NCBI GenBank assembly: GCA_021732975.1
Contig: JAKFWC010000024.1
Location: 62,001 to 126,000, forward strand
Direction of reading: 5' to 3'
Origin: Planctomycetaceae bacterium
GTDB taxonomy: Bacteria; Planctomycetota; Planctomycetia; Planctomycetales; Planctomycetaceae
Length of the DNA stretch: 64,000 nucleotides
Position numbers and translations under genes: made by a program. Below the pieces are notes generated by a model. It searched no databases. It was not told the origin of the DNA and saw nothing but the letters and a program-made list of their open reading frames with translations. Within the stretch, counting starts at the first letter, position 1; the number at the start of each line of letters is the position of its first letter. Positions 9,208 to 19,053 of this stretch are shown piece by piece.

Positions 9208-12207
9208 ATGAGTCAGCGCGTCAAACTAGTCATTTCATTTCTGGCGTGCGGACTGATACCGCTCGCCGTGCTGGGGTTGGTGAGCACGTTCACGGCCCGT
9301 GGCGGCATGAGCAAGATGGAACAATCGGCTCAGGCCGGCCTGGTTGACGGGGCCAAGGAACACATGGTCGCCGTCCGCGATCTCAAGAAGAAGCAGATCG
9401 AAGTCTATTTTGACAGTTTGGCCAAGATTCTACGCGATGTGTCGGGCCGCACGACGGTGCTCCAAGGCGTGCAGGAGTGTAAAACCGGGTTCCGTTCCAT
9501 CGTCGAACAATCGATGGGATCGGATGTCGCCAAAGTCCGCCGCGAATTGATGCAGCACTACAACGGCGATTTTGCCAATGAGTACCGCAAACTGCAGAAC
9601 GGCAAGCAGCCGGATACTGCCGGCTACGTCGCCGCTCTCAGCGATGCCGGGGTTCTGCTGCAGTCGGCTTACATCAAAAACAATCCGAACATTGTCGGCC
9701 AGAAACATCGGCTGGATCGCGCCGAGGGGACAGCCGCGTATCACGCTGCGCACGAGAAACTGCATGGGGCATTGCGTTCGATTGTGGATGGCTACGGTCT
9801 GGCAGATGTGTTCCTCGTGGACATTGAATCGGGCGATGTGATCTACAGTGCCTTCAAAGAAGTCGACTTTGCCGCTTCGTTGCGTTCAGGTCCGCTGGCT
9901 CAATCTCCCATCGGCGATGTCTACCGTCGCGTGCGGGACGCTTCCGACAAAACCTCGATTATTCTCGCCGACCAGAAGGCGTATTGGCCGTCGTACGATG
10001 CGCCCGCCCTATTCATCGGCATACCTGTTTCCAACGGTGATCAAACCGTTGCCGCGGCGATTATCCAAGTACCGAACGAGCTTCTCAATCAACTCGTCGC
10101 CGACCGCTTTGGACTCGGGGAAACGGGTGAAGTGATTCTCGTCGGTAAAGACTGGTTGCCTCGCGTGGATTCCTTCCGCGATCCCGCGAACTACTCCGTT
10201 AAAAACTCTTTCCTTCAACCCGAAAAAACCATGATGAAGGGAGAGGCCATCGCGCGAGTGCTGGACAAAGGCGAAACCGGTACCGACCTTCTCGATAAGG
10301 ATTATCTCGGCAACCCATTCGTCGCCGCGTACACTCCGTTGAAACTCTATGGGCTGGAGTGGGCATTGGTTGCGAAGAAAGATCAGTCCGAAGCGATTGC
10401 TGCCGTTTCGAGCATGCAAAAAGCCTCGGCATCCGCCGCCGGCACTCTGTGGTGGTGGAGCATCGGCGTAGTGGCGATTGCCTCCACACTTGTCGGCTTC
10501 ACGACATACGTGACCGGCAATCGCTTTGGCAAGATGGAAACCAAAGCCATCGACGATGCGGGCCGCATCGCCGCCATCGGAAAGGCACAGGCCATCATCG
10601 AGTTCAATCTCGATGGCACGATTGTGAATGCCAACGAGAACTTCCTCCACACGGTGGGATACACGCTCGCCGAAATCTGCGGTAAACACCACAGCATGTT
10701 CTGCGACGAAGCCTACTGCAGCACTCCGGCCTACAAAGAATTCTGGGCGAAGCTCAATCGCGGGGAATTCGATAGCGGGGAATATCAACGCTTCGGCAAA
10801 GGCGGCAAGTCCATTTGGATCCAGGCGTCATACAACCCGATTCTGGATATGCGCGGCAAGCCGGTAAAAGTGGTCAAGTACGCCACCGACATTACGGTAC
10901 AAGTCAACCAGCGTAACGATGCTGTCAAACTGCGGACCGTCGTGGACGATGCCGAAGCGGCCATCATGATGATCGATCGCAATTTCACGGTTACGTACTC
11001 CAACAATTCAACGTTCGCTTTGCTGGGCAAGCACATGGATGTGCTGCGTCGGGTCTTCCCGGGGTTCGATCCCAAAAAGTTGGTGGGATCCTCGATCGAT
11101 CAGTTCCACAAGAACCCGTCGCATCAGCGCAGCCTGCTTGCCGACGCCAGCCGCTTGCCATACAAAACCGACATTCAGGTTGGTCCACTCACGATGGCAT
11201 TGAATGTCACCGCGGTACGCGATGCAGCCGGTAACTATGTCGGCAACACGCTGGAATGGAAGGATGTCACCGAAGTCCGTAAGCAGGAAACGCTGCGACT
11301 GGAAATGACCCAGAAACTGGGCAATGTGGTGGGCAACCTCAACAGTTCCGCTCAAGGGCTGTCGAGCACGGCCGAGCAACTCACGAACGGTGCCAGCGAA
11401 GCGACGAATCTCTCGACCTCGGTTTCGGCCGCGGCGGAAGAAATGTCCGCGAACATGAATGGTGTGAGTGCGTCGACCGAACAGGTGACGGCGAACGTTC
11501 GCAGCGTGGCGGCCGCGATCGAAGAAATGACTGCCAGTATCGCCGAAGTCGCCCAGAACGCCGAACGGGCTGCCGGTGTGGCTCAGGAAGCGTCGCAGCT
11601 CACAGAAACGAGCAGTGCCAAGATCGGACAGCTCGGTTTGGCTGCGACAGAAATCGGCAAGGTGATCGAAGTCATTCAGGACATCGCCGAACAGACCAAC
11701 CTGCTCGCCCTGAACGCGACGATTGAAGCCGCCCGTGCGGGTGACGCCGGTAAGGGCTTCGCGGTAGTGGCAACGGAAGTCAAAGAGCTTGCCAAACAAA
11801 CTGCGACAGCCACCGACGACATTCGCAGCCGCATCGAAGCCATCCAGGCCGCGACCAACGAAGCGGTCCATGCGATGGGCGAAATCGAAGCCGTCATCCG
11901 CAACGTCAACGATGTCTCGCGGACGATTGCCTCGGCCGTGGAAGAGCAACGCATCACCACGACCGAGATCTCGCGAAACGTTGCGGAAACCACGCAAGCC
12001 GTGGACACCGTGTCGCGGTCGATCGCCGAATCGGCCACCGCCAGCCGCGAGATCACGCTGAACATGACCAAGGTTGATCAGGCGTCTCGGCAAACCTCGG
12101 TGGGGGCTTCCTCCGCCAAGGATGCCGGTGAAGAACTCCTTGCCCTGGCCAATGATCTGCAAGGACTGGTGAAGCAGTTGAACCGCGATGAAGTCGCCGT
12201 GAAGTAG
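9208..12207 (+). CDS. Methyl-accepting chemotaxis protein with two PAS domains
   Basis: 999-residue receptor. It has a first transmembrane helix at about 7-29, then a large extracytoplasmic sensor domain of about 385 residues that looks like a double-Cache type. A second helix lies at about 415-437. Two cytoplasmic PAS domains follow (about 452-565 and 572-695), the first with an MFCDEAYC segment. The signalling domain has its conserved hairpin tip at about 821-862 ([18 protein letters not shown]). The usual HAMP domain is not apparent after the second helix; the PAS pair takes its place. It senses an unknown ligand and controls the CheA encoded upstream. The ATG has GGGAG upstream. A strong hairpin follows the gene. 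Confidence 0.93.
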   Translation: MSQRVKLVISFLACGLIPLAVLGLVSTFTARGGMSKMEQSAQAGLVDGAKEHMVAVRDLKKKQIEVYFDSLAKILRDVSGRTTVLQGVQECKTGFRSIVEQSMGSDVAKVRRELMQHYNGDFANEYRKLQNGKQPDTAGYVAALSDAGVLLQSAYIKNNPNIVGQKHRLDRAEGTAAYHAAHEKLHGALRSIVDGYGLADVFLVDIESGDVIYSAFKEVDFAASLRSGPLAQSPIGDVYRRVRDASDKTSIILADQKAYWPSYDAPALFIGIPVSNGDQTVAAAIIQVPNELLNQLVADRFGLGETGEVILVGKDWLPRVDSFRDPANYSVKNSFLQPEKTMMKGEAIARVLDKGETGTDLLDKDYLGNPFVAAYTPLKLYGLEWALVAKKDQSEAIAAVSSMQKASASAAGTLWWWSIGVVAIASTLVGFTTYVTGNRFGKMETKAIDDAGRIAAIGKAQAIIEFNLDGTIVNANENFLHTVGYTLAEICGKHHSMFCDEAYCSTPAYKEFWAKLNRGEFDSGEYQRFGKGGKSIWIQASYNPILDMRGKPVKVVKYATDITVQVNQRNDAVKLRTVVDDAEAAIMMIDRNFTVTYSNNSTFALLGKHMDVLRRVFPGFDPKKLVGSSIDQFHKNPSHQRSLLADASRLPYKTDIQVGPLTMALNVTAVRDAAGNYVGNTLEWKDVTEVRKQETLRLEMTQKLGNVVGNLNSSAQGLSSTAEQLTNGASEATNLSTSVSAAAEEMSANMNGVSASTEQVTANVRSVAAAIEEMTASIAEVAQNAERAAGVAQEASQLTETSSAKIGQLGLAATEIGKVIEVIQDIAEQTNLLALNATIEAARAGDAGKGFAVVATEVKELAKQTATATDDIRSRIEAIQAATNEAVHAMGEIEAVIRNVNDVSRTIASAVEEQRITTTEISRNVAETTQAVDTVSRSIAESATASREITLNMTKVDQASRQTSVGASSAKDAGEELLALANDLQGLVKQLNRDEVAVK

Positions 12208-12223
12208 TGACCGTGATCCGGAC

Positions 12224-12260
12224 TCGGGAGCCCTGAAGCATTCTCGTTCAGGGCTCCCGA
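12224..12260 (+). terminator. Hairpin after the chemoreceptor gene
   Basis: A perfect 14-bp stem with a 9-base loop (arms 12224-12237 and 12247-12260, core GGGAGCCCTGAA) begins 17 bases after the receptor stop. There is no T run, so it may only partly separate cheA-cheW-mcp from cheB-cheR. Confidence 0.6.
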
Positions 12261-12405
12261 TCTCCGAGTACCCGCGGCCAAAACGGTGGACCTCTCCCAC
12301 TCTTCTGAAGGTAACGCCAAAGCCTTGAGGCGGCCACAGGATTGATTCGGAGATGTCCGATCTCGCACTGCCACCACCGATCGGTGCGTTCTCCCTGGAG
12401 CCATT

Positions 12406-13542
12406 GTGTCAACGCTCGCTGCCCCGACGACTCCCCCGGCCGATCCCATCACGGAAAAAGTCCGTGTGCTGGTCGTCGATGACTCGCTGATTTACCGAAA
12501 GGTGGTTCGCGATGTTCTTGCCGCCCTTCCCCAGGTGGAAGTCGTCGGCTCCGCGGCCAACGGTCGTCTCGCGATCGACAAAATCGAGCAGTTCTCCCCG
12601 GACATGATTACACTCGATTTTGAAATGCCCGAACTCGATGGTCTCGGTGTGCTGAAGTGGTTGCGACAGTCGAAGCGCGCGACAAAAGCCGTGATGCTGA
12701 GTGCTCTCACCATCGAAGGGGGCGAAGCCACGCTCCAGGCGCTGCAGGAAGGCGCGTTTGATTTTGTCGTCAAGCCGTCGGGCAACAACGCCCAGCAAAA
12801 CCAGTTGGAACTCGAAGCCGCTTTGCTGCATCGTGTCGATGCCGTGCAGTTACTGCTTGCCGGGAAACGGCCGCGCCGCAACGATCTCCGCGGCACGGCA
12901 CCCGCCCCGGTGGCGAAGCCTCCGGTGATGATGAATCGCCCCGAGGCCAGCAAACACCGCGTCGGGATCGTGGCCATCGGCGTCTCCACCGGCGGCCCCG
13001 ATGCCTTAAGAACCATGCTGCCCCAACTGTCGGCGAATCTCTCAGTCCCCATCGCCATCGTGCAGCACATGCCGCCGGTCTTTACGAAATCCCTCGCTGA
13101 CAGCCTCAGCAAGATTTGCAAGCTGCGCGTGTCCGAAGCCGTTGACGGCCAGGTGATCAAGCCCGGCGATGTCGTCATCGCCCCCGGTGGCAAGCAGATG
13201 AAGATTTACAAAACCGCCGCAGGGTATGCGCAAGTGAAACTAACCGACGACCCGCCGATACAAAGCTGCCGACCATCGGTTGATTACATGCTGAACTCGC
13301 TTGCGGAATCGTTCGGCAATCAAACGCTGTCCGTCATCATGACGGGGATGGGTTACGACGGCGTCGACGGCTGCCGGCGCCTGCACGAACTCGGCGGCCC
13401 GATTATTGCGCAAAACGAGGCCTCGTGTGTCGTGTACGGCATGCCGCGAAAGCTTGTCGAGGAAGGCCTCGCCGATGTCGTCGCTCCGCTGAGTTCCCTG
13501 TCAAGCGAAATTACCCGCTTTACCGAGAGGGTGCTGCGCTGA
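12406..13542 (+). CDS. cheB: Chemotaxis response regulator protein-glutamate methylesterase CheB
   Basis: 378 residues. The receiver domain (about 18-140) has D71 as the phospho-acceptor in MITLDFEMP. After a linker comes the methylesterase domain (about 185-378), with the nucleophile serine in GVSTGGPDAL, the histidine in VQHMPP and the aspartate in MTGMGYDGVDG. It removes methyl groups from, and deamidates, receptor glutamates/glutamines when phosphorylated by CheA. The start is GTG at 12406, with CTGGAG just upstream. The last base of its stop codon is the first base of the cheR ATG, so the two are translationally coupled. Confidence 0.94.
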   Translation: MSTLAAPTTPPADPITEKVRVLVVDDSLIYRKVVRDVLAALPQVEVVGSAANGRLAIDKIEQFSPDMITLDFEMPELDGLGVLKWLRQSKRATKAVMLSALTIEGGEATLQALQEGAFDFVVKPSGNNAQQNQLELEAALLHRVDAVQLLLAGKRPRRNDLRGTAPAPVAKPPVMMNRPEASKHRVGIVAIGVSTGGPDALRTMLPQLSANLSVPIAIVQHMPPVFTKSLADSLSKICKLRVSEAVDGQVIKPGDVVIAPGGKQMKIYKTAAGYAQVKLTDDPPIQSCRPSVDYMLNSLAESFGNQTLSVIMTGMGYDGVDGCRRLHELGGPIIAQNEASCVVYGMPRKLVEEGLADVVAPLSSLSSEITRFTERVLR

Positions 13543-14615
13543 TGAAACTCACCGAAGACGACATCGCCCGCGTCTGCCGTCTGGTCGATGAACTGGCCGG
13601 CATTCAATGGGACGCCAGCAAGGCGTATCTGATCGAGAGTCGACTGCCATCGCTGCTGCGCGATCATCAGTGCGCCGATTTGACGGATCTCGTTTCCAAG
13701 GTTCGGACCAATTTCAATCCTCAGATCCGCGCTGATTTTGTGGACGCCATCACCACAAGAGAGACATTGTTTTTTCGCGATGAATCGCCGTTTGAAGCCT
13801 TACGCCATAAAGCTCTGCCGGAAATTATTGATGCTAAATCGCAATCGACGTGGGCCCGCCGGTTACGATTGTGGTCGGCGGCATGCAGCAGCGGTCAGGA
13901 ACCGTACAGTCTGGGCATCGTGCTGCGTGAATTGATTGACGACATCGACAACTGGGACGTACAGATCCTCGCGACCGATCTCTCGACCGCCGCTTTGGCC
14001 TCCGCCAGCAAGGGCGTGTACTCCGACTTTGAAATGTCGCGGGGCATCGATCCCCGCCGACGGGATAAATACTTTCACAAAGTCGCCGGCGGCTGGAAGA
14101 TTTGCGACGAAGTCCGTTCGATGGTTTCGTTTGCTCAACGCAACCTGCTGCAACCCTTCACGAACATCGGTCCCTTCGATGTGATTTTCTGCCGTAACGT
14201 TGCGATCTATTTCGAAATGCCGGTCAAAAAAGATCTCTTCGAGCGACTGGCAGGCGCGTTGACGCAAAACGGAGCGTTGTTCGTCGGCTCGTCGGAATCG
14301 CTTTCGGGCTTCGGTATGCGGTGGAAAGCGTTACACCATTGCCGCAGCATTTTCTATCAGCCGAACCGGGAGAGCCTGGGGCCGGTGGCAAGCGTGGCCG
14401 CCACATCCCCAATCGCGCGACCGACAGCCGCGCCGCCGCCCAGTCGCCCCGTCACCACTCCGGCGGCTTCTGCGAAATCCGCAGCGACTTCCCCCACGGC
14501 ATCGACAAAACCTTTCGCTCCAACAAAACCGCTCGCAACCACGGCGAGAACTCCGCCCGCCGCAACACCGCGACCATTTGCTGCAGCCGCCCCTGCCAGC
14601 ACTATGAAGCGATGA
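13542..14615 (+). CDS. cheR: Chemotaxis protein methyltransferase CheR
   Basis: 357-residue S-adenosylmethionine-dependent methyltransferase that methylates receptor glutamates. A CheR N-terminal helical domain (about 1-75, ending near TRETLFFRDESPFEAL) precedes the Rossmann-type catalytic domain, which has WSAACSSGQEPYSLG as the SAM motif and DVIFCRNVAIYF further on. The last 90 or so residues are a low-complexity Pro/Ala/Thr/Ser tail that is not part of the enzyme. I chose the ATG overlapping the cheB stop (TGATG). The frame extends further upstream inside cheB, but that part is a shadow. Confidence 0.93.
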   Translation: MKLTEDDIARVCRLVDELAGIQWDASKAYLIESRLPSLLRDHQCADLTDLVSKVRTNFNPQIRADFVDAITTRETLFFRDESPFEALRHKALPEIIDAKSQSTWARRLRLWSAACSSGQEPYSLGIVLRELIDDIDNWDVQILATDLSTAALASASKGVYSDFEMSRGIDPRRRDKYFHKVAGGWKICDEVRSMVSFAQRNLLQPFTNIGPFDVIFCRNVAIYFEMPVKKDLFERLAGALTQNGALFVGSSESLSGFGMRWKALHHCRSIFYQPNRESLGPVASVAATSPIARPTAAPPPSRPVTTPAASAKSAATSPTASTKPFAPTKPLATTARTPPAATPRPFAAAAPASTMKR

Positions 14616-14621
14616 AGTCCA

Positions 14622-14641
14622 CCACGGTTTCTGAACCGTGG
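14622..14641. terminator. Bidirectional hairpin between convergent genes
   Basis: An 8-bp stem CCACGGTT / AACCGTGG with a TCTG loop sits between the cheR stop and the DUF1501 stop, 35 bases apart. It has the same stem core and loop as the hairpin at 4529, in the opposite orientation. Confidence 0.58.
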
Positions 14642-14650
14642 GTCTCTTCC

Positions 14651-16099
14651 TCACGCCATAATATCCGTCACCACATGCCCGCCCACATCGGTGAGACTCT
14701 CATCTCGTCCCTGATGAAAGTACGTCAGCCGTTCGTGATCGAGTCCCATCAGGTGCAGAATCGTCGCGTGCAAATCGTGCAGGTGGACGCGATTGCCCAC
14801 CGCCTCAAAACCGAAATCGTCGGTCGCGCCGTAGCGCAACCCGCCCTTCACGCCGCCGCCCGCAAACCACATCGAAAAGCCGTACGGATTGTGATTCCGT
14901 CCCGGTGCCCCCGGTCCTTCACTGAACGGCATCCGACCGAACTCGCCACCCCACACCACCAGCGTGGAATCGAGCAACCCACGTTGTTCGAGATCGGCTA
15001 ACAGGGCCGCGATCGGTTGGTCGACCTCCGCTCCGTGTCGACCATGATTCTTCTCGATGCTTTCGTGGGCATCCCAAGTCTCTTCCAGATGCCCGCCACC
15101 GGAGTACAACTGCACAAAACGGACACCGCGCTCGACCAGCCGCCGGGCAACCAGACAGTTGCGGCCAAACTCGTCCGTGGGATTCTGCCCGATGCCGTAG
15201 GCGGCCTGCGTGGTCGCCGTTTCCTGCGATAAATCGACGGCGTCCGGGGTTTCGGTCTGCATGCGAAACGCCAGCTCGTAGGACTCCGCACGAGATGCCA
15301 ACTCTTCGCCGCCCGGCCGCGACGCCAGGTGTCGCGCGTTGAGTTGTGCGAGCAAATCTAACTGTTCCCGTTGAACAGACGGACTGATATGTCTCGGCCC
15401 GCGCAGGTTCAGAATGGGATCTCCCACCGGCCGGAAGAGCGTTCCCTGATAGCTTCCCGGCATGAATCCCGCGGACCAGTTCGGTTGCCCACTGATCGGT
15501 CCGCCGCGCTTGTCCAGAATGACGACGTAGCCCGGCAGATTCTGGTTTTCAGTCCCCAAACCGTACACGCACCAGGCCCCAAGGGACGGCCGACCAATAA
15601 ACGTCTTTCCGGTGTTCATGGCCACAAGCGCCGAGCCGTGCGCGTGGCTATCCGTATGGCACGAGTTGATGACCGCGAGTTTGTCCGCATGTTTGCGCAC
15701 ATTCGGAAAGTAGTCGGAGATCATCAGTCCGCTTTCGCCACCGGGACGAAACGGCCGCCACGCCGGCGTGAGGAAGCCGACTTTGCGACCGCCCGAGTTG
15801 ATGTAACTCTTCCCTTCCGGCAGCGGCTGCCCGGCATATTTTTCGAGCACCGGTTTGTAATCGAAGGTATCAACCTGGCTTGGAGCGCCGTTCATCATCA
15901 GAAAAATGCACGACTTGGCTTTCACCGTGGCATGCGGTGCGCGCGAGGCCAGCGGAGACCGCGCGGCGGCCGCATCTACGTGGCGGCTGAAGAAGCCGTC
16001 CTGCTCCAGCAATGCGGTGAGCGCCAGCCCGGCGAACCCGGCTCCCATATCCCATAGGCATTCGCGCCGCGTCGTGCCACACGGATAAATCTGCGTCAT
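14651..16099 (-). CDS. DUF1501 domain protein (exported, sulfatase-like fold)
   Basis: 482-residue DUF1501 protein. The N-terminus carries a twin-arginine-like motif (TRRECLWDMG) followed by a hydrophobic stretch, suggesting Tat export. The body has the family hallmarks FLMMNGAPSQVDTFDYKP, the HTDSHAHGSA segment, and the C-terminal DLHATILHLMGLDH segment. DUF1501 is related to the alkaline phosphatase/sulfatase superfamily but its activity is not established. It lies 41 bases downstream of the DUF1549/DUF1553 gene on the same strand. This pairing is repeated many times in planctomycete genomes and is thought to serve polysaccharide use or surface functions. Confidence 0.9.
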   Translation of the reverse strand: MTQIYPCGTTRRECLWDMGAGFAGLALTALLEQDGFFSRHVDAAAARSPLASRAPHATVKAKSCIFLMMNGAPSQVDTFDYKPVLEKYAGQPLPEGKSYINSGGRKVGFLTPAWRPFRPGGESGLMISDYFPNVRKHADKLAVINSCHTDSHAHGSALVAMNTGKTFIGRPSLGAWCVYGLGTENQNLPGYVVILDKRGGPISGQPNWSAGFMPGSYQGTLFRPVGDPILNLRGPRHISPSVQREQLDLLAQLNARHLASRPGGEELASRAESYELAFRMQTETPDAVDLSQETATTQAAYGIGQNPTDEFGRNCLVARRLVERGVRFVQLYSGGGHLEETWDAHESIEKNHGRHGAEVDQPIAALLADLEQRGLLDSTLVVWGGEFGRMPFSEGPGAPGRNHNPYGFSMWFAGGGVKGGLRYGATDDFGFEAVGNRVHLHDLHATILHLMGLDHERLTYFHQGRDESLTDVGGHVVTDIMA

Positions 16100-16140
16100 C
16101 TTTCACCCCGTCTAAGCCCCCGACGAGTCGCCGCGGGAAT

Positions 16141-18369
16141 TCAATCGACATACAAAAACTCATTCGCATTCATCAGAACATGACACAGCGAAGCGAGCGC
16201 CATTGCGTTGGAGTCGTTCCCGTTCGCAGTCAACTTTTCACGTTGAACTTCGAGGTGCTGCCGCGCGACGACGATCTCGTTTGCATCGGGATCGCGGCCG
16301 AAGACGTAACTCCAGGCCGTCCGAATCTGCGCATCGCGATTGTCTCCAGCGGTCTTCTTGACTCGCTCAGCAAGCGCCGCACTGCGACCGTGAGCGAAGT
16401 CGTCGTTCAGCATGGCCAACGCCTGTGGTGCCACGATGGTGACATCCCGTTGACCGCACGGCAGGTTCGTGTCCCCAAAATCGAAGACCGTCATAAACGG
16501 TGACAACAAGCTCCGCTGCGAGAACATGTACAGGCTGCGGCGGCGCTGCTCGTCCCACGGCGACGCCTGCCAGGCTGCGGCCTTGCGAGACAGTCCTTCC
16601 AGCGCATCCTGAGTAATCGTCGGAAGAAAACTCGGCCCGCCCATTCGGAGGTCCAATTCCCCGGACACGGCAAGGAGAGCATCCCGCAACCCTTCCGCAT
16701 CCAACCGTCGTCGATTGGCCCGCCACAAATAGCGATTAGCGGAGTCTTTCCCGTTATACATGTCCTGCTGAGAATGCAATGACGCTTGCCTATAAGTACG
16801 AGACGTTAAGACCAGCCAATGCAGCGGCTTCGACCGCCAGCCATTCTTCATGAATTCATCAGCAAGCCATTCCAATAATTTGGGGTGCGACGGCGGATCG
16901 GCATGGAAGCCAAGATTATCCGGCGAGCGGCTTAGTCCCGCTCCAAAATGATGTTGCCACAACCGATTTACCGCCACACGGCTCACCAGCGGGTTATCGC
17001 GGCTGGCGATCCACTCGGCGAGTTGCAGCCGTCGGCCCGTGGTCTTGGCCGTCTCGGCCGGAGGCGTGAAACTGCGGTATTTTTCGGGCACAATCGAGAG
17101 AGCGGCCGGTTCCACCACTTGCTGGGGGCGATGACGGTCACCCTTCTTGAGCAGATGCAGCGGCGGGGGATCCTTCCCCAGATCGGTCCACCCGAGCACG
17201 TCCGGTACACCGAGTTCGTCGGCAGACGGACCACCAAGCAAGGCCCGATCGCGCGGCCCAATGGGACCGGACCAGAACACGGAAGCCATGCGGTAGTAGT
17301 CGATCTGCGGAATCGGATCGAACTTATGATCATGGCATCGCGCGCATTTCACCGTGAGGCCGAGGAATGCCGTTGATGTCGTATGGACCAAATCTTCGAG
17401 GCGGTCATACTGATAGTCGGCCGGATCGTTCGGTTCGTCGTTCCATGTACCGAACCGCAGAAAGCCCGTGGCGATAACCGTGTCTACGGAGCGTTCGGGG
17501 ACTTCGTCACCGGCGAGTTGCTCGATGATGAACCGATCGAAAGGCATGTCGTCATTGATCGCTTTTACCACCCAATCGCGGTACTTCCACGCAAACGGCT
17601 TGGTCTGGTCGCGCTCGTACCCGCTGGTCTCGGCGAACCGGGCGATGTCGAGCCAGTATCGCGCCCACCGTTCGCCGAAGTGACGTGATGCCAACAGCCG
17701 TTCGACCAGCGTTTCACACGCCTGTGGTGATGCATCGGCAACGAAAGCGTCGATCTCTTCCTGCGTCGGCGGTAGTCCAATGACATCCTGATACACACGG
17801 CGGATCAGCGTACGGCGGTCCGCTTCCGGTGCAGGGACCATCCCTTCTTTCTCGAGTTTGGCCAACACGAAGGCATCGATCGGGTTCGTTTGCCATTCCG
17901 CCCGCGAGACTTTAGGAATGTGTGGCCGCTTCACGGGTTGCAACGACCACCAGTTGCGCCCGGCCCGCACGTCGGTCGTCATCTCATACGGATCGAGTTT
18001 TCGTCCTACCGGCCACTTTGCACCCTGCTCGATCCACCGTTGCAAGACCGCGGTTTCTTCCTTCGGCAACGGCTGCGGGACTCCCTGTTTCGGTGGTGGC
18101 ATTTCTCCCGCGGTGACACGATGCAGCAGCAGACTCTCCGCAGGTTGGCCGGGCTGAATCGCCAAGCCGCTTTCGCCCCCCTTGTAGGCTCCCGCGGCCG
18201 TGAGGAGCGAGAGTCCGCCGGAGGCATCCACGTCGCCATGACATTCGAGGCAACGGCGAATCAACAGCGGGACGACTTCACGTTCAAAGTCGACCTCCGC
18301 GGCGACCAGCGGACCGCATGGACCGGCGAGCAAGAATATCCACGTCAGGTGTCGAGAGCGCCGCACCAT
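16141..18369 (-). CDS. DUF1549 and DUF1553 domain protein with planctomycete cytochrome c-like domain
   Basis: 742 residues with a signal peptide (about 1-24). A planctomycete-type cytochrome c-like domain follows, with CLECH at about residues 38-42 and the EMPPPKQGVPQPL segment. DUF1549 (about 165-375) begins near NPIDAFVLAKLEKEG and contains CARCHDHKFDPI, a second CxxCH. DUF1553 (about 430-690) contains NRLWQHHFGAGL and SRTYRQAS. The protein is exported and probably binds one or two hemes; its reaction is not known. It is the upstream partner of the DUF1501 gene. Confidence 0.92.
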   Translation of the reverse strand: MVRRSRHLTWIFLLAGPCGPLVAAEVDFEREVVPLLIRRCLECHGDVDASGGLSLLTAAGAYKGGESGLAIQPGQPAESLLLHRVTAGEMPPPKQGVPQPLPKEETAVLQRWIEQGAKWPVGRKLDPYEMTTDVRAGRNWWSLQPVKRPHIPKVSRAEWQTNPIDAFVLAKLEKEGMVPAPEADRRTLIRRVYQDVIGLPPTQEEIDAFVADASPQACETLVERLLASRHFGERWARYWLDIARFAETSGYERDQTKPFAWKYRDWVVKAINDDMPFDRFIIEQLAGDEVPERSVDTVIATGFLRFGTWNDEPNDPADYQYDRLEDLVHTTSTAFLGLTVKCARCHDHKFDPIPQIDYYRMASVFWSGPIGPRDRALLGGPSADELGVPDVLGWTDLGKDPPPLHLLKKGDRHRPQQVVEPAALSIVPEKYRSFTPPAETAKTTGRRLQLAEWIASRDNPLVSRVAVNRLWQHHFGAGLSRSPDNLGFHADPPSHPKLLEWLADEFMKNGWRSKPLHWLVLTSRTYRQASLHSQQDMYNGKDSANRYLWRANRRRLDAEGLRDALLAVSGELDLRMGGPSFLPTITQDALEGLSRKAAAWQASPWDEQRRRSLYMFSQRSLLSPFMTVFDFGDTNLPCGQRDVTIVAPQALAMLNDDFAHGRSAALAERVKKTAGDNRDAQIRTAWSYVFGRDPDANEIVVARQHLEVQREKLTANGNDSNAMALASLCHVLMNANEFLYVD

Positions 18370-18623
18370 ATTCGCTGACTTCCGAGAGGTGATCGAGCCT
18401 TTTCAGGTCGCAACGGGAGAAGTCGCGATCCCCGTCCGTCAGTCTACAACTGCAAAGCGGGGCAGACTACCGGAAAGGGGGCGTAAAGCGTTCACGACAA
18501 ATTCATCGACCAAGATTGCAATCCCACGCCCGGACCATGACAATCTGCGAAGAATAGGGCGATGCGGCAGGAGTTGTGTGCTCTAAATGATTGCCGCGGA
18601 TCATTTTTGAGGGCGAGTTTACG

Positions 18624-19016
18624 ATGGTACGTCTCTTGGCAGTCACCGCATTCATGATCTCAGCCGTTGTGAGTCAAGCGGAAGCGGCCGTGCGGGGCGG
18701 CAAGTTCACCGGCACAATCAACAGTCCGCTGGGAAACTCTGCAACCGCCACGCTCGATTTCTCCGCCATCGGTAACGCCCGGGGGGAATCACAAAGCATT
18801 GGCGGCATCGCCAACACGTATCCGGGAACCTACATCGAGTTTGAACTCGGCGCCTTTTCGTACTGGACCGGGACGTTTACCGGCGCCCCGACCTATCAGG
18901 CATCCGGGTTCAGCTTCTTCAGTATCATCTCGACCTATCAGCTCACCAATGAGGGCATCGCGGCGGGGTCGGGATATCTGTTGAAGACGGGGACTTCGAG
19001 CGTTCGGACGGAGTAG
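18624..19016 (+). CDS. Small exported protein of unknown function
   Basis: 130 residues. The first 23 or so form a clear signal peptide (MVRLLAVTAFMISAVVSQAEA, then a likely cleavage after AEA). The mature part is rich in Gly, Ser, Thr and aromatic residues with alternating polarity, suggesting a small beta-sheet domain. The ATG at 18624 has a GAGGG stretch about 10 bases upstream. It converges with the L,D-transpeptidase gene. I recognise no family. Confidence that it is a gene comes mainly from the signal peptide. Confidence 0.65.
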   Translation: MVRLLAVTAFMISAVVSQAEAAVRGGKFTGTINSPLGNSATATLDFSAIGNARGESQSIGGIANTYPGTYIEFELGAFSYWTGTFTGAPTYQASGFSFFSIISTYQLTNEGIAAGSGYLLKTGTSSVRTE

Positions 19017-19053
19017 GCAAAGAACCGCCCAGGGATGGCAATCGCCGGGCTTC

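Noticed and set aside
14651-18369. DUF1501 and DUF1549/DUF1553 pair as a novel system
   Set aside because: This pairing is already common and well known in planctomycetes, although its function is not.
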